Positions 1 to 11,336 of a stretch of DNA of 64,000 bases are shown here, one piece after another. Each line of letters opens with the position of its first letter. Position 1 is the first letter of the stretch. The position numbers and the translations under genes were made by a program. Under the pieces are notes generated by a model, which made no database searches, was not told the origin of the DNA, and worked only from the letters and a program-made list of their open reading frames with translations. Source of the stretch: Flagellimonas oceani (lineage in GTDB: Bacteria > Bacteroidota > Bacteroidia > Flavobacteriales > Flavobacteriaceae); assembly GCF_011068285.1 (NCBI RefSeq), contig NZ_CP049616.1, positions 3,120,001 to 3,184,000 on the forward strand, given 5' to 3'.

Positions 1-300
1 TGGTCCTACAACCCCGTCATTGCCGGAACAACAACGGTTTGGGCTGTTCCGATTTCGCTCGCCGCTACTCTCGGAATCACTCTTGTTTTCTCTTCCTCCG
101 CCTACTTAGATGTTTCAGTTCGGCGGGTTCGCCCCCATTGCTGGGTGACAGGCCTTCAACCTGCCGGGTTGCCCCATTCGGACACCCACGGATCAATGCT
201 CATGTGCAGCTCCCCGTGGATTTTCGCAGCTTATCGCGTCCTTCGTCGCCTCTGAGAGCCTAGGCATCCCCCATACGCCCTTCTTTTGCTTGTCGCACCT
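1..300 (-). rRNA. 23S ribosomal RNA, 5' part (partial)
   Basis: Read on the minus strand, this is the start of domain I of bacterial 23S rRNA: GGATGCCTAGGCTCTCAGAG, then GGTGTCCGAATGGGG and TAAGTAGGCGGAGGAAGAG. The gene runs off the left edge of the window. The 5' end is placed near 300 from the usual GGGCGTATGGxGGATGCC start; the exact nucleotide is uncertain by several bases. It is the distal gene of a 16S-tRNA-Ile-tRNA-Ala-23S operon transcribed right to left. Confidence 0.95.
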
Positions 301-405
301 GTACCTAAGCACAGATGCCCTCTCGTAATCCTTATATATTCTATTCTACTTCGTGTTTCTTCTTTGACTTCGCACATAACGACCTAAGTCGTTACTGCTC
401 CGTCC

Positions 406-421
406 CAATATGTCAATGAAC
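406..421 (-). promoter_or_regulatory. boxA-like element in the tRNA-23S spacer
   Basis: The minus strand reads GTTCATTGACATATTG. A near-identical 16-mer, GTTCATATACATATTG, lies in the 16S leader at 2449-2464, with two differences. Paired copies before 16S and before 23S are the arrangement expected of rRNA antitermination (boxA-type) signals. The function is inferred from position and duplication only. The spacer around it also holds short perfect hairpins, for example GTGGCGcgtCGCCAC at 424-438. Confidence 0.5.
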
Positions 422-467
422 TTGTGGCGCGTCGCCACTGACAATAAATTATCAGTGACTTTGGCCG

Positions 468-544
468 TGGTGGAGAATATCGGAGTCGAACCGATGACCT
501 CCTGCGTGCAAGGCAGGCGCTCTAGCCAGCTGAGCTAATCCCCC
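468..544 (-). tRNA. tRNA-Ala (anticodon TGC)
   Basis: The minus strand gives a 77-nt cloverleaf starting GGGGGATTAGCTCAGC, with anticodon stem GCCTG, loop containing TGC, T arm GGTTCGACTCC and an encoded 3' CCA. It lies in the 16S-23S spacer after tRNA-Ile, the usual pairing for this operon type. Confidence 0.97.
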
Positions 545-669
545 ATTTTTCAGTTATGAGTTATTAGTTGGGAGTTATGAGTGATAACCCTGTAACTCAA
601 CTTCTAAAATTTCCTTATTCAATATTCAATGAACTTCGCACTCCGCACTTCCGTACTTTGTACTCTTCG

Positions 670-743
670 TAGTCTCAGGCAGACTCGAACTGCCGACCTC
701 TACATTATCAGTGTAGCGCTCTAACCAGCTGAGCTATGAGACT
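670..743 (-). tRNA. tRNA-Ile (anticodon GAT)
   Basis: The minus strand gives a 74-nt cloverleaf: acceptor AGTCTCA pairs with TGAGACT, the anticodon loop is CTGATAA (GAT) and the T arm is GCAGTTCGAGTCTGC. The discriminator A is followed by CGA, so CCA is not encoded, unlike the neighbouring tRNA-Ala. Located 97 nt after the 16S 3' end. Confidence 0.97.
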
Positions 744-840
744 GTCTTGGCCTTATTGCCAGTATTTGTAACATATCATAAACGACAGCGCAGAGGATAT
801 GCCTCGTGCGGGACAAGGCCTTCCGGACATCTCTTTCTCT

Positions 841-2367
<1,527 letters not shown>

Positions 2368-2448
2368 TTCCTTGAATGTCTGTCCGACACCCGGAATACC
2401 GAGTCCCTGCATCAAAATGGTTCTTTTCTTAATTCTACGCTGTCGTTA

Positions 2449-2464
2449 CAATATGTATATGAAC
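2449..2464 (-). promoter_or_regulatory. boxA-like element in the 16S leader
   Basis: The minus strand reads GTTCATATACATATTG, roughly 85 nt upstream of mature 16S and downstream of the rRNA promoter. It matches the spacer copy at 406-421 at 14 of 16 positions. Interpreted as an antitermination signal by analogy with boxA elements. Confidence 0.45.
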
Positions 2465-2549
2465 TTCTTAATTTTTTTAACTCGAAAAGAACTTAGTTTT
2501 ACCACTTTTCTTCTCTCGTTATCGCCCTGCCTTATCAGCTAAGCGGGTG

Positions 2550-2581
2550 CAAATATACGCACGTTATTTTCTTACCGCAAA
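2550..2581 (-). promoter_or_regulatory. rRNA operon promoter
   Basis: On the minus strand, TTTG (2578-2581) is separated by exactly 20 nt from TATATTTG (2550-2557), a full match to the Bacteroidota housekeeping promoter TTTG-N19..21-TAnnTTTG. Upstream is a run of A and T tracts (2582-2620) that resembles an UP element. Transcription would start near 2543 and run through the leader into 16S. Confidence 0.75.
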
Positions 2582-2668
2582 ATGTTTTTCAATATTTTTT
2601 TTGAAAAAAAATCAATTAGTTTATAAGTGCTTGTTTATCAGCTTTTCCTTTTTTCTCCTTAACGGATT

Positions 2669-4717
2669 TTATGAAAAGAAATTCCACACCAACCCAAATC
2701 TGATTACAAAATCACGATAGGGATAATTTGGAGCGGAGTAATAATTGGGTTCTGAGAAAATAGAATTCAAGTGTTCTGCCTTTAAGAAAATCCTGGTCTG
2801 TTTTACCCTTGCATTTATAAAAAGATCTAATAGGGGATATCCTCCCAACTCTTCGTTGTTCTGAATATAAAACTCACCCAATAATGGATTGTAGGCATTC
2901 ATATTGTACGATGTAAAATATTTAAAGGTAACTCCTGTCTGCAAAAACATGGCTTTTTTAAACACATCGCTTGAAAAGTACAAACTATTCCTTGTGACCA
3001 CTTGTGGAAGATTGAGCACTTGATTATCCTGGGCCACTTCTTGATACATCACCGTATTCATTAAGGCCCACTTTCTCCATTTTAATTCCTTTTTATATTT
3101 AACCTTTAGGTGATTGATGGCCCCATTCTCTTGAAAGGGCTTTACAAAAGCGGTTTCTTGCCCCAAACCTATTTCTTCTTCTGTAGCGGTAGAGGCAAAA
3201 TAGGTGTAATTGTCCACCATACTGTACTCTGCATGCAATTGTCCGAGATAAGAAGAGTCAAATCCAAATTTAATACTCTTGGTTTGTACTTTTTCGAATG
3301 TATTGTTGTTCTGCCAATTAAAGTTTCGATAATCACTCTGATATAAGAGGTAATTGAAATCCGGCATACGGGACGAAATGTGTATGGCTCCCGTTAATTT
3401 ATTGTATTCGTTCAAGCGATATCTGGCAAACGCGTCAAAATTATTGCCGGTAAGCTCTCCTGATACGGTGTAGTTGACGTTTCCTTCCAAATATAGGGGC
3501 CCAATTGTGTTATGGTAACCACCCCCTACCGAAATTTCTTCTCCCTGTAATTTATTTTGAATGGTCCCCTGATCGGTTATGAGCAAACTATTGAAGAAAT
3601 AATTATAATTATAAAGTGCAATATTTCCGGACAACTTGCCCAATGTCCTGTTTGAAAATTCCACCGATCCTTTGTTGAACATGGTCTTTAATCTCGCCCT
3701 GTCCTCTATGGGAACCAAAAATGGATCTTGTCCAAATGCATTGTTTTGTTGGGTCTGCTCAAAGTCATAGATTTTGGTCTCATAACTAAATTCATGGCCT
3801 ATTGCCAAGGTTGTAGCAGCACTGCCCGTGGAATCTTTTTTGTGGTTCACCAATTTATATTGATGGTCCAGAAAATAGCGCTTGCCCAATATTCTATTGT
3901 TTGCATTGGTATACAACAGGTCGATTTTTGCCCTGTCCTGAAAATCGGGCAGGTCATCTTCAAACTGGCTACGATCCTGGAGCCCCCCGCTTTCTTCGCT
4001 CTGCATTTCCTGCGCGGCTATATGACCTCGAAGTGCATATCTTTCATTCTTGTTCAAATAATTGAAGGTCACCCTAAACTTTCCGTCCTGGGCTTCCTCG
4101 TACCTGTACTTGCCCAACGACCGAAAACCGTTGTAAGCGATCGAGGCATTAAAACGTTCTGAGACATTAAATGTTAACAGCGCATCCAAATATTGCCCTT
4201 GTTCGAAAGTGGTTTTGAACATGAGCTCCGTCATGGGTGTTGGCACGTTATAATAAGTTATATCCTCTTTTTCGAAGTATCCGGGGTGCTTTGCCGTAGC
4301 TCCTATGCGCGGGTAGTAAGCAGTGGATGAAAAACTTTTTCCCAGTTCGTTGTATGGTTGCCCCATATTGGCAAAGGGCATTAATTCAAAATCGTCCTCC
4401 CTTAAATAATTGTATATGTAATCTTTTCTAATGGTTAAACTTGTATCTACCGAAGTAGTGTCTCGATGGTACGAGATTATTTTGTAATCCTGTATACTAA
4501 CGGAGTCCTTCCCTTTTGTGTTCAACTTGGCTGCACCCCTAGCCTTAGGTTTTGAAGAAATTGAATCTGTTACAACGGAGTCCTTATCCTGTAATGCAAC
4601 CGTATCCTTTACTTGCAAGTTTATGGAGTCCCTTTCTTTTTTGGGCGGAATCGAATCCTGTTGTGCCAAGATTGATTGGCCAATGAATAAAAGTAGGGTC
4701 AATGTTAAAAATCTCAT
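2669..4717 (-). CDS. Putative outer-membrane porin (Porin_10-like)
   Basis: Secreted 682-residue protein with a signal peptide (MRFLTLTLLLFIGQSILAQQ) followed by a low-complexity, Lys/Asp/Ser-rich linker to about residue 80, then a long region rich in alternating aromatic and polar residues, ending in FVIRFGLVWNFFS. A terminal aromatic after a beta strand is typical of outer-membrane barrels. The size and layout fit the 'putative porin' family of Bacteroidota (Porin_10), with no known substrate. An in-frame ATG seven codons upstream (4738) exists, but the chosen start puts the signal peptide at the N-terminus. A -7 box TACCTTTG (4736-4743, minus strand) sits just upstream, which also argues for the shorter form. 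Confidence 0.8.
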   Translation of the reverse strand: MRFLTLTLLLFIGQSILAQQDSIPPKKERDSINLQVKDTVALQDKDSVVTDSISSKPKARGAAKLNTKGKDSVSIQDYKIISYHRDTTSVDTSLTIRKDYIYNYLREDDFELMPFANMGQPYNELGKSFSSTAYYPRIGATAKHPGYFEKEDITYYNVPTPMTELMFKTTFEQGQYLDALLTFNVSERFNASIAYNGFRSLGKYRYEEAQDGKFRVTFNYLNKNERYALRGHIAAQEMQSEESGGLQDRSQFEDDLPDFQDRAKIDLLYTNANNRILGKRYFLDHQYKLVNHKKDSTGSAATTLAIGHEFSYETKIYDFEQTQQNNAFGQDPFLVPIEDRARLKTMFNKGSVEFSNRTLGKLSGNIALYNYNYFFNSLLITDQGTIQNKLQGEEISVGGGYHNTIGPLYLEGNVNYTVSGELTGNNFDAFARYRLNEYNKLTGAIHISSRMPDFNYLLYQSDYRNFNWQNNNTFEKVQTKSIKFGFDSSYLGQLHAEYSMVDNYTYFASTATEEEIGLGQETAFVKPFQENGAINHLKVKYKKELKWRKWALMNTVMYQEVAQDNQVLNLPQVVTRNSLYFSSDVFKKAMFLQTGVTFKYFTSYNMNAYNPLLGEFYIQNNEELGGYPLLDLFINARVKQTRIFLKAEHLNSIFSEPNYYSAPNYPYRDFVIRFGLVWNFFS

Positions 4718-4954
4718 TCCATGATATTGGTTGGACAAAGGTAAAAGTTTTGTTTCTAAAGAAATGTGAATTTAAAATATACTACCAAAAAGGGCATTAC
4801 TTACCAAAACATAAAGCATTTTTACTTATCCATTTTTAGGATTTAGGATAACATTAAGAATTCTATAACAAGTTGGATAAATAAATTGTTGCTTATTGCA
4901 CCAGTAAATCACATCATTAATTATATCGTAAAATATTTGAAAACTGTAAGTTAC

Positions 4955-5638
4955 ATGAACCACAAATTAAACATATTGACCCTATTGGCTGTATCTACCG
5001 GTTTAGCACAAGTTAATTTCACAAATCCAGATGAAGGAGCTATTGTGTCCTTTCAAACTACATCTGTGGATTCCAAGATTCTCAAAGCAGAAGGATCTCC
5101 TTATTTTGATGAAAATTTCAAGTATGGTCAAATTCTTATAAACGGTGAAATTAAGACAACAGGTAATTTGAGATATAACGCAGCCAATAGTGAACTGGAA
5201 CTGCAAAAAGGCGAAAAAGAATACTCCGCCGTTCTGAAACGAAATTATATTTCGGCAAAAATCGACAACAAATTGTACAAATTATTCCCCTATATAGAAG
5301 ACTCCAATAGTGAGGCAACCAGAATTGGTTATTTTATTCCCCTGAACCAAGGTGAAGTAAAATTACTTTATAAGCCTGAAAAAAAACTTCGGAGAGGGCG
5401 AACTGGAGCGACCAACTACGATAGAACAGTTCCTCCAAGATTTATCGATATTAGTTCCTATTACATCCAGATTGGTGAAGAACCGGCTAAAAAAATTTAT
5501 TTAAGGAAAAAGTATTTTTATGATATGTTAGATAAAGAACGCGTTAAAAGCCTCATCAAGGAGAACGACTTAAGATTGAACAAAGAAGAAGACGCGATTA
5601 AGTTATTACAATTCTACGACAATAAGAATTTTAAGTAA
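4955..5638 (+). CDS. Secreted protein of unknown function
   Basis: A 227-residue protein beginning MNHKLNILTLLAVSTGLAQ, a short signal peptide. The open frame extends 23 codons upstream, but this start places the export signal first. The mature part is rich in Tyr, Lys and Asn, with an Arg-rich stretch (KKLRRGRTG) near residue 150, an IDISSYYIQIG segment and a charged, probably helical C-terminus. I do not recognise a family. Similar short secreted proteins of about 220-260 residues are common in Flavobacteriaceae. It is monocistronic, convergent with the SusCD operon and closed by a strong bidirectional terminator at 5742-5782. Confidence 0.65.
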   Translation: MNHKLNILTLLAVSTGLAQVNFTNPDEGAIVSFQTTSVDSKILKAEGSPYFDENFKYGQILINGEIKTTGNLRYNAANSELELQKGEKEYSAVLKRNYISAKIDNKLYKLFPYIEDSNSEATRIGYFIPLNQGEVKLLYKPEKKLRRGRTGATNYDRTVPPRFIDISSYYIQIGEEPAKKIYLRKKYFYDMLDKERVKSLIKENDLRLNKEEDAIKLLQFYDNKNFK

Positions 5639-5741
5639 CACCAAACCCTTTATTAAAAAAGGGACTTTTATTGGTAAAGGCTTTCATTAGCATTACAAAA
5701 CCAAAACATTTTTTATTTCTTAAGCCTCTTAAAAGAGAAAT

Positions 5742-5782
5742 AAAAAACCGGGGTGAAAAATTAATATCAACCCGGTTTTTTT
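5742..5782. terminator. Bidirectional intrinsic terminator
   Basis: AAAAAACCGGG and CCCGGTTTTTTT form a stem with A and T tracts on both sides, between the convergent genes ending at 5638 and 5816. A weaker hairpin (CCCTTT/AAAGGG) precedes it at about 5645-5663. Confidence 0.8.
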
Positions 5783-5815
5783 ATAAAATAATTTTAAAAA
5801 TTCTGATTAATCGAA

Positions 5816-6568
5816 TTATTGGTTAACACAGAATTCCTGAGTTTGTGAATCTGAAAATTCACCACCACCTGTCAAAACATCCAAAATAGAGCACTCCAAA
5901 GTATAGGAGCCAACTATGGTACCATCACTTTGTCCATCTCCATAGGCATCATAAATGGTAAAGGTATAACACCCGTCCTCTAAGAAAAACTCAGATGTAT
6001 AAGTGTCTCCTCCTGATACATTGGCATAAGGACCTCCTGAAACTACAACTGTTCCGGATTCATCAGCAATTTCCCAAGTAGTTTCCCCACCATAGGTGTC
6101 AGTTATCACTGTTAATAAGAAATCATTACATATAATTTCCTTAAAATATTCAATGGTAACTGTTTCATCAAAAGCAACGCCACCTTCTAGCGCACTAAGA
6201 TTAAGAACCAAGGCATAAACTTCTCCGTCCACTAATGGATCGAAATTTAAAGTTACATCCAGAACACCATTATATGCATTTGCAGGTATCGTAACTGTTC
6301 CAAAGGAGTAATTTTCACCTCCACCAATTGAAGCATCTGAAACAGTGACATCAATTGTCCTATCGGAATCTGATACCGTAGTAACATTAACTGGAATTTC
6401 CAATGCAAGACCTTCCTCCGGCACAGACACGTTGTAGCTGGTTGTTCCAAAAGAAACACCTGTTTGACCATTAACATTGTCGAAAACCGTCACCTCTTCT
6501 TCACAAGAAGAGAGAATCAAGGCAACACCAGCAAAAAGAACTCCAAATGTTTTAAATATATTTTTCAT
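5816..6568 (-). CDS. Lipoprotein of the SusCD locus
   Basis: A 250-residue lipoprotein with a signal ending LILSSC (Cys22). Residues about 30-140 resemble the Ig-like/Calx-beta strands seen in DUF1735/DUF4843-type lipoproteins (SVPEEGLALEIPVNVTT; IPANAYNGVLDVTLNF). Residues about 145-230 match a Bacteroidota C-terminal module of secreted proteases and adhesins: a strand containing WEIADESGTVVVSGGPY, then DGCYTFTIYDAYGDGQSDG. It is the third gene of the operon, 18 nt after susD, so it is probably a surface-exposed accessory that binds the ligand taken up by the SusCD pair. The ligand is unknown. Confidence 0.75.
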   Translation of the reverse strand: MKNIFKTFGVLFAGVALILSSCEEEVTVFDNVNGQTGVSFGTTSYNVSVPEEGLALEIPVNVTTVSDSDRTIDVTVSDASIGGGENYSFGTVTIPANAYNGVLDVTLNFDPLVDGEVYALVLNLSALEGGVAFDETVTIEYFKEIICNDFLLTVITDTYGGETTWEIADESGTVVVSGGPYANVSGGDTYTSEFFLEDGCYTFTIYDAYGDGQSDGTIVGSYTLECSILDVLTGGGEFSDSQTQEFCVNQ

Positions 6569-6586
6569 CTTTTAAGCAGTTACAAA

Positions 6587-8044
6587 TTAATAGTTTGGAT
6601 TTTGCGCCATATTCGGGTTGGCATTGATCTCATCAATAGGAATAGGCAATTGGAATCTGTAGTCGCCAGCAGGCAATGTCAAAATCTCAGGAGGTGTTCC
6701 TGATCCATCGGCTAAATCTCCATTATTTGAACGTTGTACAGCCTCTCCTCTACGTTTTAGGTCGAAAAATCTGTGACCCTCAAAACTAAGTTCCACCCTT
6801 CTTTCATATTGAATGGCATCTTCCAATGCCTGACCTGTTTCTCCACCTGTGTAAGAGGTATATCTAGCATCCCTCAATATGTTCAAAGTTGTAAGTGCAG
6901 CTGCTGGGTCGATTTCAAATTGAGCCTCAGCCTTGTTCAGCAAAACCTCTGCGGCCCTAAGAACTTTAATGTCAACTCGACCATTAACCTGACCTGTTTC
7001 TCCTAAAAACTTTCTAACAGCATTGTAATTGTTACCTTGGTTTGTAGCATCGTACTGCATAACCTCAGCTCTCAAATCGTTAGGATCAAGATTATTGAAG
7101 AATTCATAATCTATTACGTACTCAGAAACTGTGTTTGGGGGCGTTGTTTGGCTATAAAGCACCCCAACATTGTTAAACCCTGATTCTGATGAAGTGTTCA
7201 CAGACCATTCTATTACAATTCCTTCATTGCTAGCATCTTCATATACAGCTAGTAGAGCTCCTTCTTCAGTTGCATCCACAATAGGTTCAGTAACTTCGTT
7301 TGCAGCATTGATGGCCAACTGATAATCTCCATTATAGAGATAAACCCTTGATAACATGGCATATACACCATTCCTGTTCAAACGTCCCTCTCCATTATTC
7401 ACTCCAATTAGTTGAGCAGCCTGCTCCAAATCTCCAATTATCTCACTATAATTGCTTGCAACAGTTTCTCTGGAAGGCTGAGCCAAAGGATCCCCTGTAT
7501 CACCATCTTCCACCTTGAGATAAACGATACCGGGCGAGTTGTTGGCATCTGCGCTTTGCGTTGGAATCATGGCATATATTCTTGCAAGGTCAAAATGTGC
7601 AATTGCCCGTGCTGCCAAAGCTTGTCCTAGAATATTATTTTTATCAGGACCATCGGCCAAGTTATCAATTTGTCCTATAACAAGATTGGCCGCATTTACT
7701 GCTTCATAAGCTTCACTCCAATACAAGGATACAGCTCCACCAGTATTTGGGTTATACCTGTAATCATAATAAACCTCGTTAGACCTACGACCAGTCTGTG
7801 CAAGAATTACATTGTCCGATAAGATATCGGGAATACCTTGCAGACCGGAGCCCGGCGCAGAATAATAATTCCAAAACTGGCTATATATACCATCCACTCC
7901 ATTCTGGAAACTGGAAACCGTATTAAAAAATGTTTCTGGATTACCTTCTGTAAATGGATCGACGTCCAGTTCGTCATCACAAGACACCAACAAGGTTGCT
8001 GCTACAAATGATGCTAAACAATATTTATATAATCTATTTTTCAT
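6587..8044 (-). CDS. SusD/RagB family nutrient-binding lipoprotein
   Basis: A 485-residue surface lipoprotein with lipobox LLVSC and acidic residues DDELD after the Cys. The N-terminal SusD-like half carries helical repeats (EAYEAVNAANLVIGQID; LAARAIAHFDLARIYAM). The C-terminal signature ERRVELSFEGHRFFDLKRRG and the closing PIPIDEINANPNMAQNPNY are diagnostic of SusD/RagB. It forms the lid over the SusC barrel and captures oligomeric substrate. It lies 14 nt after susC and 18 nt before the accessory lipoprotein. No glycoside hydrolase is nearby, so peptide or protein substrates (RagAB-like) are as likely as glycans; that is an inference. Confidence 0.95.
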   Translation of the reverse strand: MKNRLYKYCLASFVAATLLVSCDDELDVDPFTEGNPETFFNTVSSFQNGVDGIYSQFWNYYSAPGSGLQGIPDILSDNVILAQTGRRSNEVYYDYRYNPNTGGAVSLYWSEAYEAVNAANLVIGQIDNLADGPDKNNILGQALAARAIAHFDLARIYAMIPTQSADANNSPGIVYLKVEDGDTGDPLAQPSRETVASNYSEIIGDLEQAAQLIGVNNGEGRLNRNGVYAMLSRVYLYNGDYQLAINAANEVTEPIVDATEEGALLAVYEDASNEGIVIEWSVNTSSESGFNNVGVLYSQTTPPNTVSEYVIDYEFFNNLDPNDLRAEVMQYDATNQGNNYNAVRKFLGETGQVNGRVDIKVLRAAEVLLNKAEAQFEIDPAAALTTLNILRDARYTSYTGGETGQALEDAIQYERRVELSFEGHRFFDLKRRGEAVQRSNNGDLADGSGTPPEILTLPAGDYRFQLPIPIDEINANPNMAQNPNY

Positions 8045-8058
8045 GTTAATTTCTTTTT

Positions 8059-11000
8059 TTAAAATCCGATTTCTACTCCGAATGTATAAGACCTAGTCTG
8101 TGGATAACTGAACAAAGAGAAAGCTCCAGGAATAAATCCAGCAGAACCAGCCGCAGAACTTTCATCCGAACCGATACCGATTTCCGGATCTCCATTATAT
8201 TCAGTAATAGTGAATAAGTTTTGACCTGTGGCAAAAATTCTAACTCTATCAATACCTGTTCTATCTAAGAACTTACCTGGTAGGTTGTAATCAACAGTCA
8301 ATGTTCTTAAACGCAAGTAGTCACCTTTCTCCAACCATCTGTCACTGTCTTGATCAGCAGTACCTTGGAACAATGGACTTGGCAACACATTAGTATCGCC
8401 AGGCTGTTTCCAGTAGTTGAAGGCTTCAACTCTTTGGTTACTATCAATATTTCCAATAGAAATACCAGCTTGTCTCTGGAAGTTCATAATATAGTTTCCT
8501 GCTTTACCTACAAAATCAGCTCTTACACCGAAACCGCCCCATCTAATGGATGTAAAGAAGCCGCCCTCTATATTTGCATAGGGGGATTTGCCTTCCAAAA
8601 TAGTATTAAAACTAGCACTATATTCGTTGGTGATATTACCATCGAGATCATAGTACAAAGGCTCACCGTTGGCCGGATTGACCCCTGCATATCTGACAGT
8701 GTAATAAGAATTGATCTCTTCACCTTCGCGAAGAATATTTAATCCAAAAGTACCATTGACTATATCATCCCCGTTCACCAAAGAAACAACCTTGTTATCC
8801 AAGAAAGAGATGTTACCACCTGCCCTCCAAACAAAATTCTCTGCACGTACGATATCTGCGTTCAAGGAAACTTCGATACCACTGTTCTCCAACTCACCAA
8901 TATTTGCAAGAATAGAGTTGTTCTCATCACCCACTGTTTGTGATAATGGTTGATTCAACAATAAATCTTTGGAGTTCTTCTTAAAGTAATCAACAACACC
9001 ATTGATTCTGTTATTGAACAACCCAAACTCAACTCCGATATCCAAAATAGCCTGAGACTCCCATTGAATGTTTGGGTTACCCACACCGATTGGAATAGCA
9101 GTGGTATTACCATTATATGTTCCGAACTCCAACAAGTTCAAGAAGTTAAAGTCCCCTATGTTCTGGTTACCGGAAGTACCATAAGAAGCCCTAAGCTTTA
9201 AATCGTTGACTGCAGTACCCTCTAAGAAAGATTCCCTTGCAATGTTCCAAGCGGCACTACCACTGTAGAAATATCCGTACTGGTTTTCAGGTCCAAATCT
9301 TGAAGAACCATCGCGTCTAATTGACCCGGAAAGGATGTACTTTCCATCATAGTCATAATCCACGAAAAGACCTTGTGAAAACAGAACTCTTCTAGCCTCT
9401 TCTGAACCAGATGCAGTGGCTTCGGCAGCTACATCCTGATAAGGAATTTCTGGAGAAGGAAACCCTCTTGCACTGGCAAAAAGATCCGTGTAGATATTCT
9501 CGTTGTATTCCAACAGGAAACTTGCTGATAAATTATGGAATTCCCCGAAGGTATCGGTATAATTGAAAAGGTTGTTCACATTGTACTGAAGCGTATTCTC
9601 AAAATTATCCGTCTGTGTTCCAGGGAAATTAGCATCCCCTACGATAACATCCAAAACACCACCTGCAATCGACCTATTTGTCCTGTTGTACCTATTATTT
9701 GTAGCTCCTACAGTAAATCTATTGGAAAATTTATCGGAAAATTTGATGTCGGCAAACAAACTACCAATGATCAAGAAGTTTCTATTGTCTTCAGGCTCAG
9801 TCATCAACGCCCTAGCAATAGGAAAACCAGATGTCGTCGGGTTAAATATAGGATCACCTTGTGCATCTGTCTGTATACTTCCATCAGGATTTCTTAAATA
9901 CAAAGGATCCCATGGGTTGTAATCGTACATCGCTCTAAATGGGTTCTGCACGTTGTTACGGTCCCTAGGTAAATCAGTAGTACTTCTTGAAAGAGATATA
10001 TTAGTACCTACATTTAACCACTCTTTGGCTTGGTATGTTGTGTTCAAGCGAGCCGTTACCCTTTCAAAACCATCAATTCTATCAATGATACCTGTGTTCT
10101 TATCATAACCCAAAGAAAGGAAATATGTCATTTTTTCATCACCCCCGGAAATAGAAAGAGAGTTGGACTGTATCTGACCCTTTCTCAACAATTCTTCCTC
10201 CCAATTGGTATCCAGACCTATCAACCTTGCTCTTTCAGCATCATCTGCTGTTGCACCAGGCAAAGACTGAGCTGCATTGACACCCAATTCAGCAAATTGT
10301 CTTTCAAGTTCAAGCTTCTGAGAAGTGTTCATCAAATCAAATGGGTCAGGAATTCTTTCCGAAAAGCCAAAGGAAGATCTAAAAGTGATGCGTGCATCCC
10401 CTGTCTTACCTTGTTTGGTAGTAATCAATACAACACCGTTAGAACCACGGGAACCATATTTTGAAACTGTGGCCGCATCTTTAAGAATGGAAAAAGACTC
10501 AATGTCATTCGGGTTCAGGTTGTTGATGAAATCAGAGTTAACCGGAACACCATCAACCACATACAACGGTGTAGTACTCGCGTTAAGCGAACCAACACCC
10601 CTAATGGTCACGAATGCCGTTTGACCAGGCCTACCGTTTGCTGCCGTTACCTGAACACCTGCCGCCTGTCCCTGCAGAATGTTATCCACACTTGTGGAAG
10701 GAACGAATGCCTCAATTTTCTCAGTAGAAACTGTAGAAATCGCAGAGGTAGACAACTCCCTTGAACGAGAACCATAACCTGTTACCACAACCTCTTCCAA
10801 GGCCTGGGCATCATCCTGCATCTGCACATTGATAGTGGACGAAGCGCCAACGGTTCTTTCTACAGTCTTCTGACCAATGTAACTGAAACGCAACATTTGT
10901 CCTTCGGAAGCTGAAATGGTGTAATTACCATCAAAATCGGTTTGTGTTCCATTGGATGTCCCTACAACCAAAATGGAAACACCAGGTAGAGGTAGACCGT

Positions 11001-11103
11001 TTTGGTCCGTCACGTTACCTGAAACTGTTTTCTCTTGTCCAAAAGAGAAAGACATGCATAACACCAATAAAGGCGTTAGCATCCATGCTAACTTAGCTTT
11101 CAT
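8059..11103 (-). CDS. SusC/RagA family TonB-linked outer-membrane transporter
   Basis: A 1,014-residue transporter. Signal peptide (MKAKLAWMLTPLLVLCMSF), then a carboxypeptidase-regulatory-like domain (residues about 25-100; DQNGLPLPGVSILVVGT, TDFDGNYTISA), a TonB-box-like ALEEVVVTGYG, a plug with TPLYVVDGVPV and the SusC motif KDAATVSKYGSRGSNGVVLI, and a large beta barrel ending TRSYTFGVEIGF. The size is normal for the family. It is the first gene of the susC-susD-lipoprotein operon, with a promoter at 11131-11161. It imports substrate across the outer membrane using TonB energy. Confidence 0.96.
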   Translation of the reverse strand: MKAKLAWMLTPLLVLCMSFSFGQEKTVSGNVTDQNGLPLPGVSILVVGTSNGTQTDFDGNYTISASEGQMLRFSYIGQKTVERTVGASSTINVQMQDDAQALEEVVVTGYGSRSRELSTSAISTVSTEKIEAFVPSTSVDNILQGQAAGVQVTAANGRPGQTAFVTIRGVGSLNASTTPLYVVDGVPVNSDFINNLNPNDIESFSILKDAATVSKYGSRGSNGVVLITTKQGKTGDARITFRSSFGFSERIPDPFDLMNTSQKLELERQFAELGVNAAQSLPGATADDAERARLIGLDTNWEEELLRKGQIQSNSLSISGGDEKMTYFLSLGYDKNTGIIDRIDGFERVTARLNTTYQAKEWLNVGTNISLSRSTTDLPRDRNNVQNPFRAMYDYNPWDPLYLRNPDGSIQTDAQGDPIFNPTTSGFPIARALMTEPEDNRNFLIIGSLFADIKFSDKFSNRFTVGATNNRYNRTNRSIAGGVLDVIVGDANFPGTQTDNFENTLQYNVNNLFNYTDTFGEFHNLSASFLLEYNENIYTDLFASARGFPSPEIPYQDVAAEATASGSEEARRVLFSQGLFVDYDYDGKYILSGSIRRDGSSRFGPENQYGYFYSGSAAWNIARESFLEGTAVNDLKLRASYGTSGNQNIGDFNFLNLLEFGTYNGNTTAIPIGVGNPNIQWESQAILDIGVEFGLFNNRINGVVDYFKKNSKDLLLNQPLSQTVGDENNSILANIGELENSGIEVSLNADIVRAENFVWRAGGNISFLDNKVVSLVNGDDIVNGTFGLNILREGEEINSYYTVRYAGVNPANGEPLYYDLDGNITNEYSASFNTILEGKSPYANIEGGFFTSIRWGGFGVRADFVGKAGNYIMNFQRQAGISIGNIDSNQRVEAFNYWKQPGDTNVLPSPLFQGTADQDSDRWLEKGDYLRLRTLTVDYNLPGKFLDRTGIDRVRIFATGQNLFTITEYNGDPEIGIGSDESSAAGSAGFIPGAFSLFSYPQTRSYTFGVEIGF

Positions 11104-11130
11104 TTATTTCATTTTTTGAATTAGTCCGCT

Positions 11131-11161
11131 CAAAAATCAATATAAAAAGTTAATATTCAAA
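11131..11161 (-). promoter_or_regulatory. Promoter of the susCD operon
   Basis: On the minus strand, TTTG (11158-11161) is 19 nt from GATTTTTG (11131-11138), one mismatch from TAnnTTTG. Transcription would begin about 20 nt before the susC ATG. The surrounding 11104-11336 segment is very AT-rich and separates susC from the divergent rnhB. No operator was recognised. Confidence 0.5.
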
Positions 11162-11336
11162 AAAATTAACACCTTTGCACCTTGTATGTTACCCTAATAT
11201 CAATCAATATTTTGGATAATTTTAACATATTATCCTGACCTAAACCCCTTATATGTTAGGATTGTAGGATTTTTTTTAACTTTTTATTGATAAATATGTT
11301 TTTCTCTTATTTAGAATTGTTAAATTTTTAAGATAT

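Noticed and set aside
5816..11103. Polysaccharide utilisation locus
   Set aside because: SusC and SusD are present, but no glycoside hydrolase, lyase or sulfatase is adjacent; it is left as an uptake operon of unknown substrate.
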